Shown here: piece by piece, positions 23,051 through 35,683 of the stretch
How the letters are laid out: the number at the start of each line of letters is the position of its first letter
How positions within the stretch are numbered: position 1 is the stretch's first letter
Origin: Heterocephalus glaber
Taxonomy: Eukaryota > Chordata > Mammalia > Rodentia > Bathyergidae
Length of the DNA: 64,000 nt
Assembly: GCF_000247695.1 (NCBI RefSeq)
Contig: NW_004624855.1
Coordinates: 1,538,902 to 1,602,901 of the forward strand
Direction of reading: 5' to 3'
The notes under the pieces: generated by a model
Seen by the model: the letters and a program-made list of their open reading frames with translations, nothing else
Told to the model about the DNA's origin: nothing
Databases searched by the model: none
Program-made: the position numbers and the translations under genes

Positions 23051-23440
23051 TGCTATGATTTAGACCTGAAACATCCCCCAATGACCCATGTGTTAAAGGC
23101 TTTCTGCCCAGCTTGGCACTGCTAAGAGGTATAGAATCTTTAAGCAGTGGGACCTACTGGGAGGAAATGAAATCCCTAGGGGTGTCCCCTTGTACCCCAG
23201 GCCCTTCCTCTCTTGTTTCCTCTTCCTCTTCCTCTCTTGCTTCCCAGCCACCATGGAGTGACCAGACTTCCTAGACGACATGGTCCTGTCATGGGGTACT
23301 GTCCTGCCAAAGGCCAAAGCAACAGAGTCCATTGATTGTGGTCTGAAACCTCCAAAACTGTGAGATAAAATAAACCTTTCTCATTTACAAGTTGATTTAT
23401 CCTATGTATTTGTTACAATAAGAACAAAATATATTACTGC
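23051..23440 (+). mobile_element. MaLR (MST-like) LTR, sense
   Basis: TGCTATGATTTAGACCTGAA, then GTGGGACCTACTGGGAGG, then TCCAAAACTGTGAGATAAAA with TAAACCTTTCTCATTTACAA are hallmark positions of MST/THE-class MaLR LTRs. No internal region follows, so it appears solo. Confidence 0.75.
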
Positions 23441-23729
23441 AGACTAGCAGAGAGGTTATATTTTCTTAACCCTTTCTAACATATTTATAATATTTCATAT
23501 TATATTTACTTAAATCTCCCCCACCCCAAAACAAAAGGCATTTAATTTGTTCAGCATTATATATGCTCTGAATGCACTGAGACATGAGTTGTCTCAGGAC
23601 CCTTCTTCCATCTCTGGAGATCGGTCAGTGGTCTCTGAACTCATGCTTATGATAGCACTTACCACACTATGACTCAATTCCTTATGTCTTCAGCCCTATA
23701 GAACTGACTTCCTGAGGGGATAGACTATC

Positions 23730-24146
23730 TGTCATGGCTTGTATCCAGGTGTCCCCTCAAAGCCTCATGTGCTCATAGGTGTGGCTTTTCAGAGCTGGCT
23801 GGATCTAGGATGTGTGATACTGGGATTAAGAGTGTGCACTACTAAATCAGTCCACTGATTGGTTTAGCATAGTTCTAGTTGTGGATAATGGGAAGGCCTA
23901 CCTTTTAGGCACCACCTAAAAGGCTTGTAGCATGGATGGAATAAAAGGAAAAGGGAGGCTTGCTTGCTGCCTCCTACTTGCTCTTCTATGGACTCTTTCT
24001 CCTCTGCTATGCTCTTCTGCCATGACATCCTGCCTTGGAGCCAGAAGTCTACAGACTGGAACCTTTACAAACTGTGAGATGTTTCCTCCTTTAACGTGTG
24101 GATGTCAGGTATATTGTCCAAAGCAATGAGAAAAGTAACAAAGACA
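23730..24146 (+). mobile_element. MaLR-type solo LTR, family A copy 1
   Basis: It starts TGTCATGGCTTGTATCC and ends near AAGACA at 24146. Flanking 5-mers CTATC (23725-23729) and CCATC (24147-24151) match at four of five bases, a plausible worn target duplication. It shares CCTCAAAGCCT, GGCTTTTCAGA, CAGTCCACTGATTGGTTT and CCTTTACAAACTGTGAG-type blocks with the copy at 29209-29710. Confidence 0.75.
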
Positions 24147-24827
24147 CCATCCTTGTTCACTTTTATGGGACAGTGACATAACAGTGCCTGGCATATAGTG
24201 GCCTTCTATAGTGTTGGCAGAGTGGATGAATGAAAAATGTGGACATGAAGAGTTTGTATGGGTGCATTGTCTATACTGAAATATTGGGACTTCTGCAAAT
24301 AAGCTCAGAGAACTGATAAAGCAAACTCCTTTTGACATAGTAGACTGGACTAAATGAAGGACTCAGACATGAGCAGAGCAGGCAAGAAGCAATTGGAAGG
24401 GGTAGTTAATGAGGTTGTTCAGGATCTGCCAGAGCCTTAATAGGACTCTGGCTCTTTGCAGACTAATGGGCAAATGAACTTTCTTCAGGGTTTTAAACTT
24501 GGCTGCTGGAAGGAATTTTGAAGGTCATTCAACTGTTGAAGCTTATTTTAATTTTTGATTTTTTAAAAGTTGAATCTATCAATTAGTATCTTGGATCAGA
24601 GACCTCTCCAGTGACAGGGATTGCTCACTTGGCTAACTTGAATAATGAATTCCTACAATGTATTTGTGCCAGAATGCCAACTCTAGCTTTTCCGTGAGCA
24701 GGCGCCATGTTGGAGACTCCTTTGTTAGTAGTGCAGTTGGCAGTTAATAGATAATTTTACTAAGTACAAGTTACACTAAAACGCATTTGATTTCTAATAT
24801 TTCATGTAAAGCACACTTCTGTAGATG

Positions 24828-24924
24828 TGATTTTTATTTTTTATTTTTCAGTACTGGGGGAACAAACTCAGGACCTTGAACTTGGCAGGCAGGTGCTGGT
24901 ACCACTGAGTCAAATCCCTGGCCC
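24828..24924 (-). mobile_element. ID-like SINE, antisense (copy 9)
   Basis: A T-rich start is followed by CAGTACTGGGGGAACAAACT and the box A complement ACTGAGTCAAATCCCTGGCC. It is diverged. The right flank repeats the left flank (TGATTTCTAA is seen on both sides, about 24788 and 24924). Confidence 0.85.
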
Positions 24925-25399
24925 TGATTTCTAACATTTCAGTTGTTTCTTATTTGTTTGGTTATAAACTATCACTAGCTAAATGGAATTTAAAGTGACA
25001 GATGTTAAAGTCATAAATTCCAGTTATTTAATGGTGTAACTTTTCTCCTCTAATTATTTTTATCTAATAAAATGCTCTACTAAATTCCCAGGAGTTAGAG
25101 CTATCCATGTACAGAGACTTAGTGGAGAACTTTCTAAGATTTTTTTTTTTTAGCTTTGAAAGATTTTTAGCTGGTACATAACATCTATGTTAGTGCTCTA
25201 CAAACAAAATACAGTAAAACTACACGTAAATTTGTAAGGGTCAGATGTTCACTAAATTGAAAGATTTTTCTCCCATCAGTGGGAAAATTTTGTTTTTATT
25301 TCCTGAAGCATTTTTTACTTAAATTTTTTATTCTAATCTGCATTGCTTTTCCTGTGATTCTACTTTCTCTATGACTGAGTGGTCTAAGGAAGCAGTGAC

Positions 25400-25850
25400 T
25401 GCTGTCTTGCACTGTTCCACTTGGTCAGGAATTTAGGAGGGCTTAGCAGCATAGTTTTTTCTCAGGCTGTCTCCAGAAGTTATATCCAGGATGGCAGCCA
25501 GGGCTATGACCATCTCTGAACTTCCTTGGGAGAAAGCTGAGTCACTGAAGTGGCTGCCACATTGGTTTTAGCCATGGACAGGAGGCCTTGGTTCCTCACC
25601 AGATGGCCTGCTCCATTACTGTTTGAATGTCTCATGATGTGGCTACGCACTTTCTGCAGGGCTCATAATGTTCAGATAGCACAGATAGAAGCTGAGGTGT
25701 CTTTTCTGATCGAGTCTTGAAACCACATATTGTCATTTCTGCATTTGTCCTCGTGTACATAGATCAACATAGATCACTCATTATGAAAAGGAATGACACA
25801 GGAGGCAAGGATCATGGGAGAACATCTTGGAGGCTGCTTACCACACAACC
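25400..25850 (-). mobile_element. Possible ancient LTR/MER-type repeat, antisense
   Basis: CATTTCTGCATTTGTCC and CTTGGAGGCTGCTTACCACA, with CTCACCAGATGGCC upstream, resemble a mammalian-wide repeat (MLT1-type by memory). Boundaries and family are uncertain. Confidence 0.4.
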
Positions 25851-26327
25851 TGCTAATATTTTTTATATCTTTATATAACTTAAAATATTCAGCTCTGTCT
25901 GCCAACTATTTGTGTCCCTCTCCTGTCTCTCTTCCAGATTTATATTTCCCTGCAAGTTTAGATTTTGCTCCTTATCTTACATGTCTAGAAATTTCTAGCA
26001 CATTGTATTCAACACATGGCAGAGTCATTGAGAAGTTGTGGCCACAGTTTCTCTCTCAATGAGTATAAATGAAGAGGCACATGCAGGGAAAATAACAGAT
26101 GAACAGAGAAATATATTTTGATGTGGAAAGGGAGAGCATGAAAAATGAGGTAGAACACAGATTAAACTTCATATGCTACTAAGTAAATATAAAAACATTA
26201 ATGCCATTTTTAGAGATACTAGAAATCTCATTTATCAGGTTTATATGTTTGGAATACTGTGCAATGATATTCTACTTTACGTAATGCATGTGGATTATTT
26301 TCCATTTTTGTTTTTATTTCCCTACTC

Positions 26328-26418
26328 TTTTTTTTTTTTTTTTGGTACTGGGGATCGAACTCGAGACCTTGCGCTTGCAAGGCAAGCAGTGGAACCACTG
26401 AGCTAAATCCCCGGCCCC
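26328..26418 (-). mobile_element. ID-like SINE, antisense (copy 10)
   Basis: A long T run is followed by GGTACTGGGGATCGAACTCG and the complement CTGAGCTAAATCCCCGG. CATTTTTGTTTTTAT is repeated at 26303-26317 and 26420-26434. The left copy is separated from the tail by ten bases, so the junction is not perfectly clean. Confidence 0.94.
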
Positions 26419-26739
26419 TCATTTTTGTTTTTATATAAACCTCTTCAATTATGCTGACTATTCTGTTAACGAAGGGTCTTTGGATTACTCTTTTAATGAA
26501 AACATAGAAATTGCTTACAAATAACTCTTCAGTAATTTCAAGTAAGGCATTTATAATTCTTTGTACATATGATTGAGAACTTTATTTAACCTTTAATTAA
26601 CTGCTCTATAACCTGGTAAAATCATTTGTAGATTGATCAATTAACATTTATAGATAATTTGAGCAAAGGGCACAGAGGAATGTCAGGAGGAACAAAAGAC
26701 CCATGAGAAAAAATGTCCTGGAAAGTCCTCTTCAAAAAT

Positions 26740-27830
26740 GTCACCCCCATCCATCTTTTCATTTCCACCCCCATGGTCACCACCACATTGTAGTCCAGTT
26801 CTTTAGTAGCTCATGTCTGAATTGCTAAAATGACCTTCCAATAGTTCTCACTACTTGCAGCTTCTTTCCCTCCATACTTTTTTCAGAGGTAAACCTATAT
26901 TTTAGGTTTACCATAGGATAACCCCCCCCCCATGCTTAAAAACTTCCTTAGTCTGTTGGGCTGTCATAACAAAATACTAGAATTTGGGTAGCTGATAAAC
27001 AATAGAAATTTATTTCTTATGATTCTGGAGGTTAGGAAGTCCAAGATTCAGGTCCTGGCAGATTTAGAGTCTGATGAGACTCTGCTTCCTGCTTCCTGAA
27101 GAGTGCCTTCTCACTGTGTCCTCACATGGTGGAAGGAGCAAGGGAGACTTCTAGGGTGGCTTTCATTAAGGTGCTAATTCCGTTCGTGAGTGTTCCACCC
27201 TCAGGACCTAATGCCTCCCCCACTCCACCTCCTACTACTATTACGACTTTGGCAGTAAAGATTTCAACACATGAACTTGGAGAAGACACAAACATTCAGA
27301 TCTCAGCAGAAACCTTCAGTTGGTCCTGCCATCTAAAGTTATTCCCATTCTGAACCAGAATCTGGTTCAGTTCTCAGGCCTTTTCATCCCTTCTCCCACT
27401 CTGTTTCTGATGCATCCCTTCCATCACCCCATCTTATTGTTTATTTCAAGAATTCTTCTCCATGTCTGCTTTCCCTTTACCCAGAACCACTTTTCTTTTC
27501 AGTGACCCAGTATCAATCAATCTCCTTTCTTTAAATCCAGCTCAGACTCCCTAGTAGAGCCTTTCTGACTCATTAATTCCCCCTTCTCATAACTTCTGTG
27601 CCGCCAAAGTCTGATGACTACATATTTTTCCTCCCAGAAATCTTGTATCCATACCTTATATCCAGATCTTTAAGTCACTGTAGCTGATTGCTATAATTTT
27701 GTAAGTTTTTATTTTTCCTTCCTCTACAGGATGGTCTCTCAGCTTTCTTTTATTCTTGTTCCATATGTGAACATTTTTACTGATGTTCTATTCTAATATT
27801 TTCTCCAGAATTTCCATGTGTTGAGACCAG
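26740..27830 (+). mobile_element. L2 LINE fragment, sense, interrupted by an LTR
   Basis: Pyrimidine-rich sequence on both sides of an LTR reads like sense L2. The left part has CATTGTAGTCCAGTTC and CTAAAATGACCTTCCAATAG. The right part has AATCCAGCTCAGACTCCCTA and AGAGCCTTTCTGACTC. Individual motifs are weak but their order fits. Confidence 0.5.
26946..27305 (-). mobile_element. MaLR/MLT-type LTR, antisense
   Basis: GGCTGTCATAACAAAATACT, then AGAAATTTATTTCTTATGAT with TCTGGAGGTTAGGAAGTCC, then CTGTGTCCTCACATGGTGGA, then TTCAACACATGAACTTGGAG follow a widespread MaLR-type LTR in reverse order. A C run lies just outside it at 26922-26931. Confidence 0.8.
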
Positions 27831-27839
27831 ATTAGGTAT

Positions 27840-28880
27840 CAATAAAACTTAGTTTGCCTCTGTGCCAAAGCAAAATAGGGAATAATTTTCACAGAGCTTA
27901 TGTACGAAAAAAGACAGAAAAATATAGCAACTATATTGGGTCACAGAGTGAATAAAACAGGTGTGTACATGTGCATGTAGTAGGGTGACAGGTGAGAAAT
28001 AGGAAAATGTTATATTTTATAATCTTCAGAAGAAACTCATTGAAAGGGAAAAGATTGAAAGTTTAGAGTAGTTTATGCCTAGTTAAATTAGGGCCCTGGA
28101 AGTAGGAATGAAACTATAAAAGGACTTTAGCAGGTCCAGAGAAGGGACACACATTAGGGACCTTTGTTCAGAATAAGCTGACCAATTACTAATAGATCTG
28201 TGTGTTAACATTTCAAGGGATGTTTTTTCCACTTTGTGTTGTTTTAGATATTGCCTTAAAATAAGTGGAATTACAGAATTTTGAAAACCTTTTAGTTGCT
28301 AAGAAACTATCTTCTATGATATTAATATTTAATATTAATTCTGCTAGTGAAAGGGCTTTTGAAGAGCTTTTATAGCTGCTAAGAATTGGGTATAAATGAA
28401 CATGTCTATTTTGTATTTTGTTATCATTACACAGGGAATAGACTTATCTAAATTGACTCCAATAACTTTGTTGCTATTAAGATTGCCTTTGGGCTGATCT
28501 CAAGTTAATATATTCAATTTTTTCTTTTTGACATAAACATGTGTGCTTCATTTGCCAGCAAAGCCACATGATTTTCAGTAGATTTAGTTTCCTATAAAAC
28601 ACTTTAAGGGGATTCAAAAATTTGTGTATTGGGTTGATTAGTAATCCTCTAATCATAATTTGAGAAACTGAATATTTGAATAAAATGGAGGTGGCAGGAA
28701 AGACAGTCTTACAGTAGAAAAGTCCTTGTTGGATGATTTTTATTTCTAAATCTACTTTTCCATTTGCTTGCAAAATGTGACTGACTGTTAAACATGCCTA
28801 CTTTGGTGCAATCATAAATTATCTTTTAACTTTGAGGAAGTTCAGATGTAATATATCATTAAAATTAAATTCAAGAGACA
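27840..28880. other. A+T-rich intron without recognised features
   Basis: The 98-codon open frame at 28477-28773 (-) has no recognisable motif. No gene or clear repeat is seen. Confidence 0.5.
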
Positions 28881-28884
28881 TTTA

Positions 28885-29010
28885 TTTAAAATATTACAAT
28901 ACCTTGTAGTATGGGAATACCAACATAGGCATAGTACCTACTTTTAAAGAGACCATAGTCTATGGGAGAGAAAAAAATGCAACAATATTGTGACACAATA
29001 ATGGGTCAGT
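28885..29010 (-). mobile_element. Possible L2 3' end fragment, antisense
   Basis: TTTTAAAGAGACCATAGTCT with ATGGGAGAGAAAAAAATGC resembles the antisense L2 terminus phrase for 'amount/position' repeats near its 3' end. It is short and diverged. Confidence 0.4.
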
Positions 29011-29208
29011 AGAAACAGATAAAATGGATAGGGTAACTTAGGTTAATTGGGGATTGTGAAGCGGGAAACACTTCTAGAAAATGATTATACTTAAGCTAAG
29101 TTTTAGACAATTGATAAGTATATTGACATAAAAAATATAAAATTAGGAATGTCAGCATTATACATAGTTCATAGATTACTTCCAATGTTTAGATGCAGGC
29201 TTTGTACC

Positions 29209-29710
29209 TGTTATGGCTTGTGTCTAAATGTCCCCTCAAAGCCTAATGCAGTCATAGATGGGGCTTTTCAGAAGTAGCTGGATCTAGAGTGTGTGATGCT
29301 GAGATTAAGTGTGCAAGTGTATGATGCTGCTTTCAAGGGTGTATGATTACTAAATTAGTCCACTGATTGGTTTGGCATAGATATGGGAGTGGATAACAGG
29401 AAATCCCTTCCTGGGTGTGAGTGCTACCTGCTGTAATGGTACGTAGAATGGATAGAATATAATGGACAGAAAGAGGACTGCTGTGGTTGCCTGTTGCTTG
29501 CTTCTTGTAGCTTTCTGCTTGCTGCTTTTTCTGCTTCCTGCTTGCTAAGTACTGTTTTTGTTCTGTAATGTCCCACTTCCATGCCACCCTGCCTTGGAGC
29601 TAGCCAACATGAACTGTAACCTCTACAAACTGTAAGCCAAAATCAACTTTTCCTCCTTTAACTTTGGGTGATGAATATTTTGTCTCAGGAATGAGAAAGT
29701 GCCTAAGACA
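29209..29710 (+). mobile_element. MaLR-type solo LTR, family A copy 2, beside exon 7
   Basis: It starts TGTTATGGCTTGTGTC and ends AAGACA at 29710. Shared blocks with 23730-24146 include CCTCAAAGCCTAATG, GGGGCTTTTCAGA, AGTCCACTGATTGGTTTGGC, CCTGCCTTGGAGC and CCTCTACAAACTGTAAG. It carries extra CTTGCTGCTT-type repeats near 29490-29545. It ends 141 bp before PRKN exon 7, so it bounds the unique sequence holding the acceptor. Flanking 5-mers (GTACC, GTATG) match poorly. Confidence 0.78.
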
Positions 29711-29765
29711 GTATGTATGAGCTCAAGATTAAGCAGCCCAGGCTTTGGCATACAGTGTGCTGTAA

Positions 29766-30032
<267 letters not shown>

Positions 30033-30070
30033 TAAGAACAAAGAAGTACCCCTAACCTAAAACTATCTTA

Positions 30071-30177
30071 GGGCCAGGGATTTAGCTCAGTGGTTCCGCC
30101 ACCTACCTCGCAAGCACAAGGTCCTGAGTTTGATCCCTGGTACCAAAACAAACAAACAAACAAACAAAAAGTTAATT
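30071..30177 (+). mobile_element. ID-like SINE (copy 11), just downstream of exon 7
   Basis: GGGCCAGGGATTTAGCTCAG, box B-like GAGTTTGATCC and GGTACC are followed by a (CAAA)n tail. The target duplication AAAACTATCTTA lies at 30059-30070 and 30179-30190. It sits about 80 bp inside intron 7, in the same orientation as the gene. Confidence 0.95.
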
Positions 30178-30645
30178 CAAAACTATCTTACATATATCTA
30201 ATTACTAGCCCAGGGATTGGAAATTTAAATTTGGTCATTACTGGGTAAGAAACATTCATGGCTACATAGCAAAAGATAGAAAATATCACAGGATACTATG
30301 TTGAACTAGAAAATGTATTCTTTGTATTAAATCCTTGAAAATAAAATTTAAAATATAACTCTGGTAAGGTACAAAATATGCTGTGGATAGACTAAACCTA
30401 CGAGTTCTGGGTTTGTTACCTGAATTTGCAGCAATTTCATCCAAATTTTAAACTGGCACCCCAACACTAAAAATGTTGTGCATATACTCTGTATGTATGA
30501 AAGAACATATTTGAAAAAGAAATTAAGGAAGAATGAGTTAAAGCTAAAGTATTTAAGATTTAATATACTTTTTATTATCTAACATTAAAAAATTTTACTT
30601 GTACTGTACTATTATTACAATTATTACATATAGTATTATTATTAT

Positions 30646-30791
30646 TTTTTTTTTTGGAGACAGGGTCTCACTATGTAGTTCATGCTGGCCTTGAACTTAC
30701 TATGTAGCCCTGGCTGGCCTGAAACTCACAGAGATCCTCCTGCCTTTGCCTCCGATGTGCTGGGGTTACAGGTGCACCACCAAGCCCGGCC
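30646..30791 (-). mobile_element. B1-type (7SL-derived) SINE, antisense
   Basis: GGAGACAGGGTCTCACTATG, then GGCTGGCCTGAAACTCACAG, then ATCCTCCTGCCTTTGCCTCC and GTGCTGGGGTTACAGGTG are the antisense hallmarks of rodent B1. TTACATATA occurs on both sides (about 30624 and 30792), consistent with a target duplication. Confidence 0.95.
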
Positions 30792-30799
30792 TTACATAT

Positions 30800-31970
30800 A
30801 TTATTTTTCATTGAAGTGAAAATAATAAAACATACAATTTACCAGTTAAAGTGAATGATTCTATGGTATTTGGTTCATTGACAATACTGTACTACCACCA
30901 CTTCTCTCCAGTTTTAAAATGTTTTTCTTATCTAAGAAGAACAACTCATACTCATGAAGCAATCACTCCCCTTTACCTTTGCCTCAGTAACTGTACATCA
31001 CTAATCTGCTTTCAGTCTCTATAAGTTATGGATATTATGGATATTTTCTAAACATGGAATCATACAGTGTGTGGCCTTTGTCTGCCTTATTTTATTCAAC
31101 ATAATTTTTGTTTTGAGATTCAGCCATGTTACAGCTTCTGTCAGTACTTTACTCCTTCTTATGGCTAAATAACATTCCATTATAGGGCTTCAACCTAATT
31201 TGTTTATCCATTGATCTGTTGATGGGAATTTGTGTTGTTTTGACTATTATAAATAATGCTACTATGAACATTTATGTGCAAGTATCTGTGTGGACATATG
31301 TCATTTCTCTAGAAGCAGAATTCTGTGTTTAACCTTTTGAAACATTCATAACTTGTCCACAGCTACAACACCATTATATATTCCACCATCTACGTATGAG
31401 GTTTCCTATTCCTTCACCTCCTTGTCAGCACTTGTTATTGTCTTTTTAAAGTAGTCATTTTAGGGAATGTGAAGTAATATCATACAGGGGATTTGATTTT
31501 CACTTCTTTAATGACTGGCAATATTGAATATATTCTCATGTGTATATTTTCGATTTATAATCTTCTTTACAGGAATATCTACTCAAATGCTTTTATTATT
31601 TTTAAACAGGGTGGTTTGTCTTCTTGTTATTGAGTTGTTAGAATCTTGAAATACTCTGGATACTAGAACTTTATCAGATTTAAGATTTACAAGTATTTCC
31701 CCCATTCTACAGGTTGTCTACACTTTTCTGATAATATTCTTTGATAAAAATATAGTTTTGAATTGGGAGGAAGCCAAATTTATTTATTTTTCTTTTATTA
31801 TTTTGATAAGAAGTATAATAATCTATTGCCATAAACAAAATTGTAGTGATTTATTCCATGTTTTCTTCTAACAGGTTAGCTCTTATATTAGGTCACTGAT
31901 GTATTTTGAGTTAAATTTTGTTTGGAATATGATAGAAGTTTCTACCTCACTGCATATGTACTTTAATGAC
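30800..31970 (-). mobile_element. Old L1 (L1M-type) 3' UTR and ORF2 end, antisense
   Basis: GGAATCATACAGTGTGTGGC, then AACATTCCATTATAGGGCTT, then ATAATGCTACTATGAACATT, then AGGTTGTCTACACTTTTCTG occur in antisense L1 order over more than 1 kb. Frames are closed by many stops. Confidence 0.85.
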
Positions 31971-33130
31971 TCTGATGCAATTAAATGTGCTTCATTGACT
32001 TTCAAAATTTTAGTTTGAAACTATGTTCTACTTCTATTCAGTGGTCAAGTTTAAGTTCAATTTCTTTCCATAGTCAGTTTTAATGTCAATCATAACTACA
32101 AAATGTATATCTCAAAATGACACAGATCCCAAAAAACAAGATAGATAATTGTACTGTTGACTTCAAGTCATGACACTTATTTTTCAATAATGTTTAGCAA
32201 TAATACATTTTTTTTCTTAAGTTTCACATAATATATATGTCACTATATCAAGGAAAACTAACTGAAAGGTATTGTGCTTTTATATTTTTAACAAATCTTT
32301 CAAAATCCAGAGAAGCAATCATTTGCAGACAGAAAAACTCTTCTACTCTTTTTAATGAGATAATTTTGTATTGCTAAATTCTTTTCTTCATTAAAGCACA
32401 TACTACAGAAACATTTCTAAATACTCATTTATAAATCTTCATACTTGACACTTTTTAATAATCAGTTTCAGGTTTCACTTAATTTTAAATGTTGATCTTT
32501 TTATCATAGAAAATTTCACACATACAAAAGTAAAGAAATTAAACCCTCTAAAGTTCATTAGCCTGGCTTTGTAACATATTAAGATTTGTAGTATTTTTCT
32601 CCTGATTCTTGTCCAATAATGTGGAAGCAGCCACTTTCCCAGAAGTTCTAATTCCCATCCATAGGACTAGCCCTCGGAGGTCACCGTGTACTCATTGTTC
32701 CTTCATTGGTCACTGTTTCTAGCCAAGTTGAAAAAAGTAGGAAACATATTTTTTAAGTACAAACTACAATATTTGTTATACTTATATACTTGTTTACTTC
32801 AAATTAGGTTTATGGAATTTTCATCAAAACAGTATTGTTGTTGCTTTCTCCCTTGCAAAAAAAACTTATTACTTAGTGATATCAGCAGTTATTCATGTAC
32901 ATTTTTCTTGGCCTCACTTTTTTCTCTCTAAAATTTATGTTGTATTCTAGAGAGCACTTCTAAGTAGTATATAAATATTTTGTCCATTTAAAAATGTAGA
33001 ATCATTGAATTCCATTGTATAAATATACTTTACTTTCCTGTTATTGTTAGACATTTCATTTTCATTGTTTATTACAAACATTGCTACAACTAATAGAGTT
33101 ATGTGCACACTTATTTAAATACCTTTTTGA
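31971..33130. other. A+T-rich intron, possibly further old LINE sequence
   Basis: Phrases around 32980-33080 (AGAATCATTGAATTCCATTG, ATTACAAACATTGCTACAAC) have an L1 3' UTR flavour. I cannot define an element. Confidence 0.35.
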
Positions 33131-33248
33131 AAATTAATTAATTTTATTTTTAAGTATGTTAACGACATCCTTAGAATATTAGAAACTTAGATTCTTAGAA
33201 ACTTAGAATGTTTCCCCACATTATATGAAAGGACTTCAAATATTAGGG

Positions 33249-33252
<4 letters not shown>

Positions 33253-33287
<35 letters not shown>
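33253..33287 (+). repeat. (TG)n microsatellite
   Basis: This is a pure TG run of about 17.5 units. Confidence 0.98.
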
Positions 33288-33291
<4 letters not shown>

Positions 33292-33839
33292 CCTAACTGG
33301 ATTGTCTTTGTCCTTGCTCAACAGAGACTCTTCATTTATTCCTTGTTTGACATTTATATGTGGTTCTAAGGCTACTGGTTTCATGTACTTCTTAGCCTGT
33401 GCCTGAGGCCGATGACATAGTCCAACCAGGGTCACTCCTCAGGGATAATGGTCCCTGCGACCTCAGTTTTGTTGTTTTCTCTTTTTGCTTGTGCAAACAG
33501 TATAAGTTCTATCTTCAATTAATGGTTTCTTTGCAGGATTATTAAGTCACTTATCTGTTTTAAAAGACTACCTTAGTTTAAATGAGACAACTTATCCATG
33601 ATTTTTTTTTAGCCAAGAGTAGGTCATCTGCCGAAGATAATAGACAGGGAGGGCTCAGACTCCTGCTGTCCCATGGTCTGTTACACATGCTCAGTAGACA
33701 CAGACTAGGGCAGGAGAGGGTCCCAGAATCAGTCTGTATAGGAAGTCTTCATGAAGGTTGTTTTTCTATTTTAAATAATAACTGTATAAATCTAAATATT
33801 GCCCCCTAAACCAGTGAGTCATTTTGCACATAAACTAGT

Positions 33840-33975
33840 GTGTACACAGAGCCTCAGAGAGATCTAGTTCAAATCCTGGCCCTGAATCCTAGTAGCCTTG
33901 TAATGTTGGGCATGGGGCTCTAACTTTGGTATGCCTTAGTTTCATTTTAGGTGAAATGAGGATAATACACTAGTA
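33840..33975 (+). mobile_element. MIR SINE, sense
   Basis: GTTCAAATCCTGGCCCTGAA, then TAGCCTTGTAATGTTGGGCA, then CTTAGTTTCATTTTAGGTGA with AATGAGGATAATAC follow the MIR core and 3' half in order. Confidence 0.78.
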
Positions 33976-35525
33976 AACTTAATATGTGGCTGCATTACAA
34001 TAATGACTTTAAAATCCCACTAGGTTAAATGCTGAAAACAGTAATGTTTAGTCTTATTTAAACATATGCATACTTCCATAAAAATTGTATTTAACTTGTA
34101 TGTGCATATATCTATATCTATGTGTGTATTCACAGAGGAATATATATTTGGACATTCTGTAACTAGGTTGGTGTTTCCTATAATCTTCAAGCAATTACCA
34201 AGCATTATTCACTTATACATCTATCTGGCCATCTTAGTTTGAAAAACTTTGCCTTGATCTATCAAACACAGAGCTTCACACATGCAATGAAATGAAAATA
34301 AAACGGAAATAGAAAAACAAAGCTTATGAAAGTATAAAAGCAGTATACTATCAGAAACAAGAATTGATTGAATACATATTTTTTCCATGGTACAGTCTTC
34401 TCCCATCATGGGGTTAATTAAAAGATTATTTCAATGCCTATGAATCTTATAAATGAAATATGTTATTTCTACATATGATGAGCAAAAATGACCGTTAACT
34501 CCACAAAGAAACTCAGAACGCATTGAAGGACAGCCTTATAGAGGTCAGCCCCTCAGGGGCCATCTGTCCCTGGTGGTGCCATCAGGTACAGCAAAGTGCC
34601 CAATCCTGCCAGCTATGCCACACACAGGGCCGTTGGATATTTTCTTGAGGCTCCTGGCCAATGTCAGCAGTTCTGACTGTACAAAAGTGACAGGGCCTTG
34701 ATAGTGAGTCTTGGTGTTGTTTTAGTTTTGGGGATCTTATTTATTTCTCTGAAGAGGGGGTCTAATTCCCTTCCCATCATCACAGTTTAAAATGCCTAGA
34801 CAAATTGTGTAGGCCCCTATGATGGCGACCAGCAATTTTTGGATTATGGTTCCTTCAAGAAAAATGAAGGAAGATTTAGTCTTCTAGTCAAGGCTATTTT
34901 ATCCTTACATCTATCAGTTCACTTCAAGGACAAAATTCTTATCTATCCATGAGAACTGGGTTATTCTCGTACCAGAATCTACACTTCACATCCACTCCTT
35001 GAGTTTCCTGACCCCAGGGGTTTGAATGAAGTTGTAAATGGGGCAGACTTATTGGTAAATAAGTACTTTTAATTTTCTTGGTGTTTGTATTCCTACCACT
35101 AAGGAATACAGCCAACAATCAAAAAAGCATATATGAAAGGACTTTCCAAATCCACGAATTAGAACAAATCACATTGCTAGGCAGCTTGGTTACTACTGCT
35201 CTGAAAGCTTAATTGAAGGAGAAAACTATCTTGTGCTGGTATATTTCTGAACTATTCTTGCTCTTCTGGTGGGAAATGCAGCTATTTATCCCTCCCTCCT
35301 CTCTACCCTGCTTGATCCAAACAAAATGACCCTTTATCTAATATTCATTATTGTCTCTTTAGTCTGGGGTAACCATGTAGTGTATTTGGATACTAACGGT
35401 ATAGGAAAATAATCTTTAAAAACCTAAGATCAATTTCTGAGACTGTTTATCAGAAAACAGACACTCATAATGAATTAGCTATTTTCCAAGTTGTAGTTGT
35501 CCCATAAAAGCCATATAAGAGTGTG
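33976..35525. other. Intronic sequence without recognised features
   Basis: No gene or confident repeat is seen. Open frames at 34020-34205 and 34221-34409 (-) look like chance. Confidence 0.5.
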
Positions 35526-35529
35526 TATC

Positions 35530-35625
35530 TGGGCCAGGTATTTAGCTCAGTGATTTCGCTGCCTGCTGTGCAAACGCAAGGACCCGAGTTCAATCCCTGG
35601 TACCAAAAAAAAAAAAAAAAAAAAA
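35530..35625 (+). mobile_element. ID-like SINE (copy 12)
   Basis: GGGCCAGGTATTTAGCTCAG, box B GAGTTCAATCC and GGTACC are followed by a 21-base A tail. The flanks GAGTGTGTATCT and GAATGTGTATGT are similar. The long pure tail suggests a fairly recent insertion. A (GTAT)n array follows it. Confidence 0.94.
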
Positions 35626-35626
35626 G

Positions 35627-35683
35627 AATGTGTATGTATGTATATGTACATGTTTATGCATGTATGTATGTATGTATATTGCT
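35627..35683 (+). repeat. (GTAT)n microsatellite
   Basis: GTATGTATGTATATGTACAT and later ATGTATGTATGTATGTATA form an imperfect tetranucleotide array directly after the SINE tail. Confidence 0.9.

Noticed and set aside
23051..29710. Intact endogenous retrovirus
   Set aside because: Only LTR-type sequences were found. No gag, pol or env reading frames are recognisable between them.
30646..30791. 7SL RNA gene
   Set aside because: The sequence is the short B1 SINE form with a tail and target duplication, not full-length 7SL.
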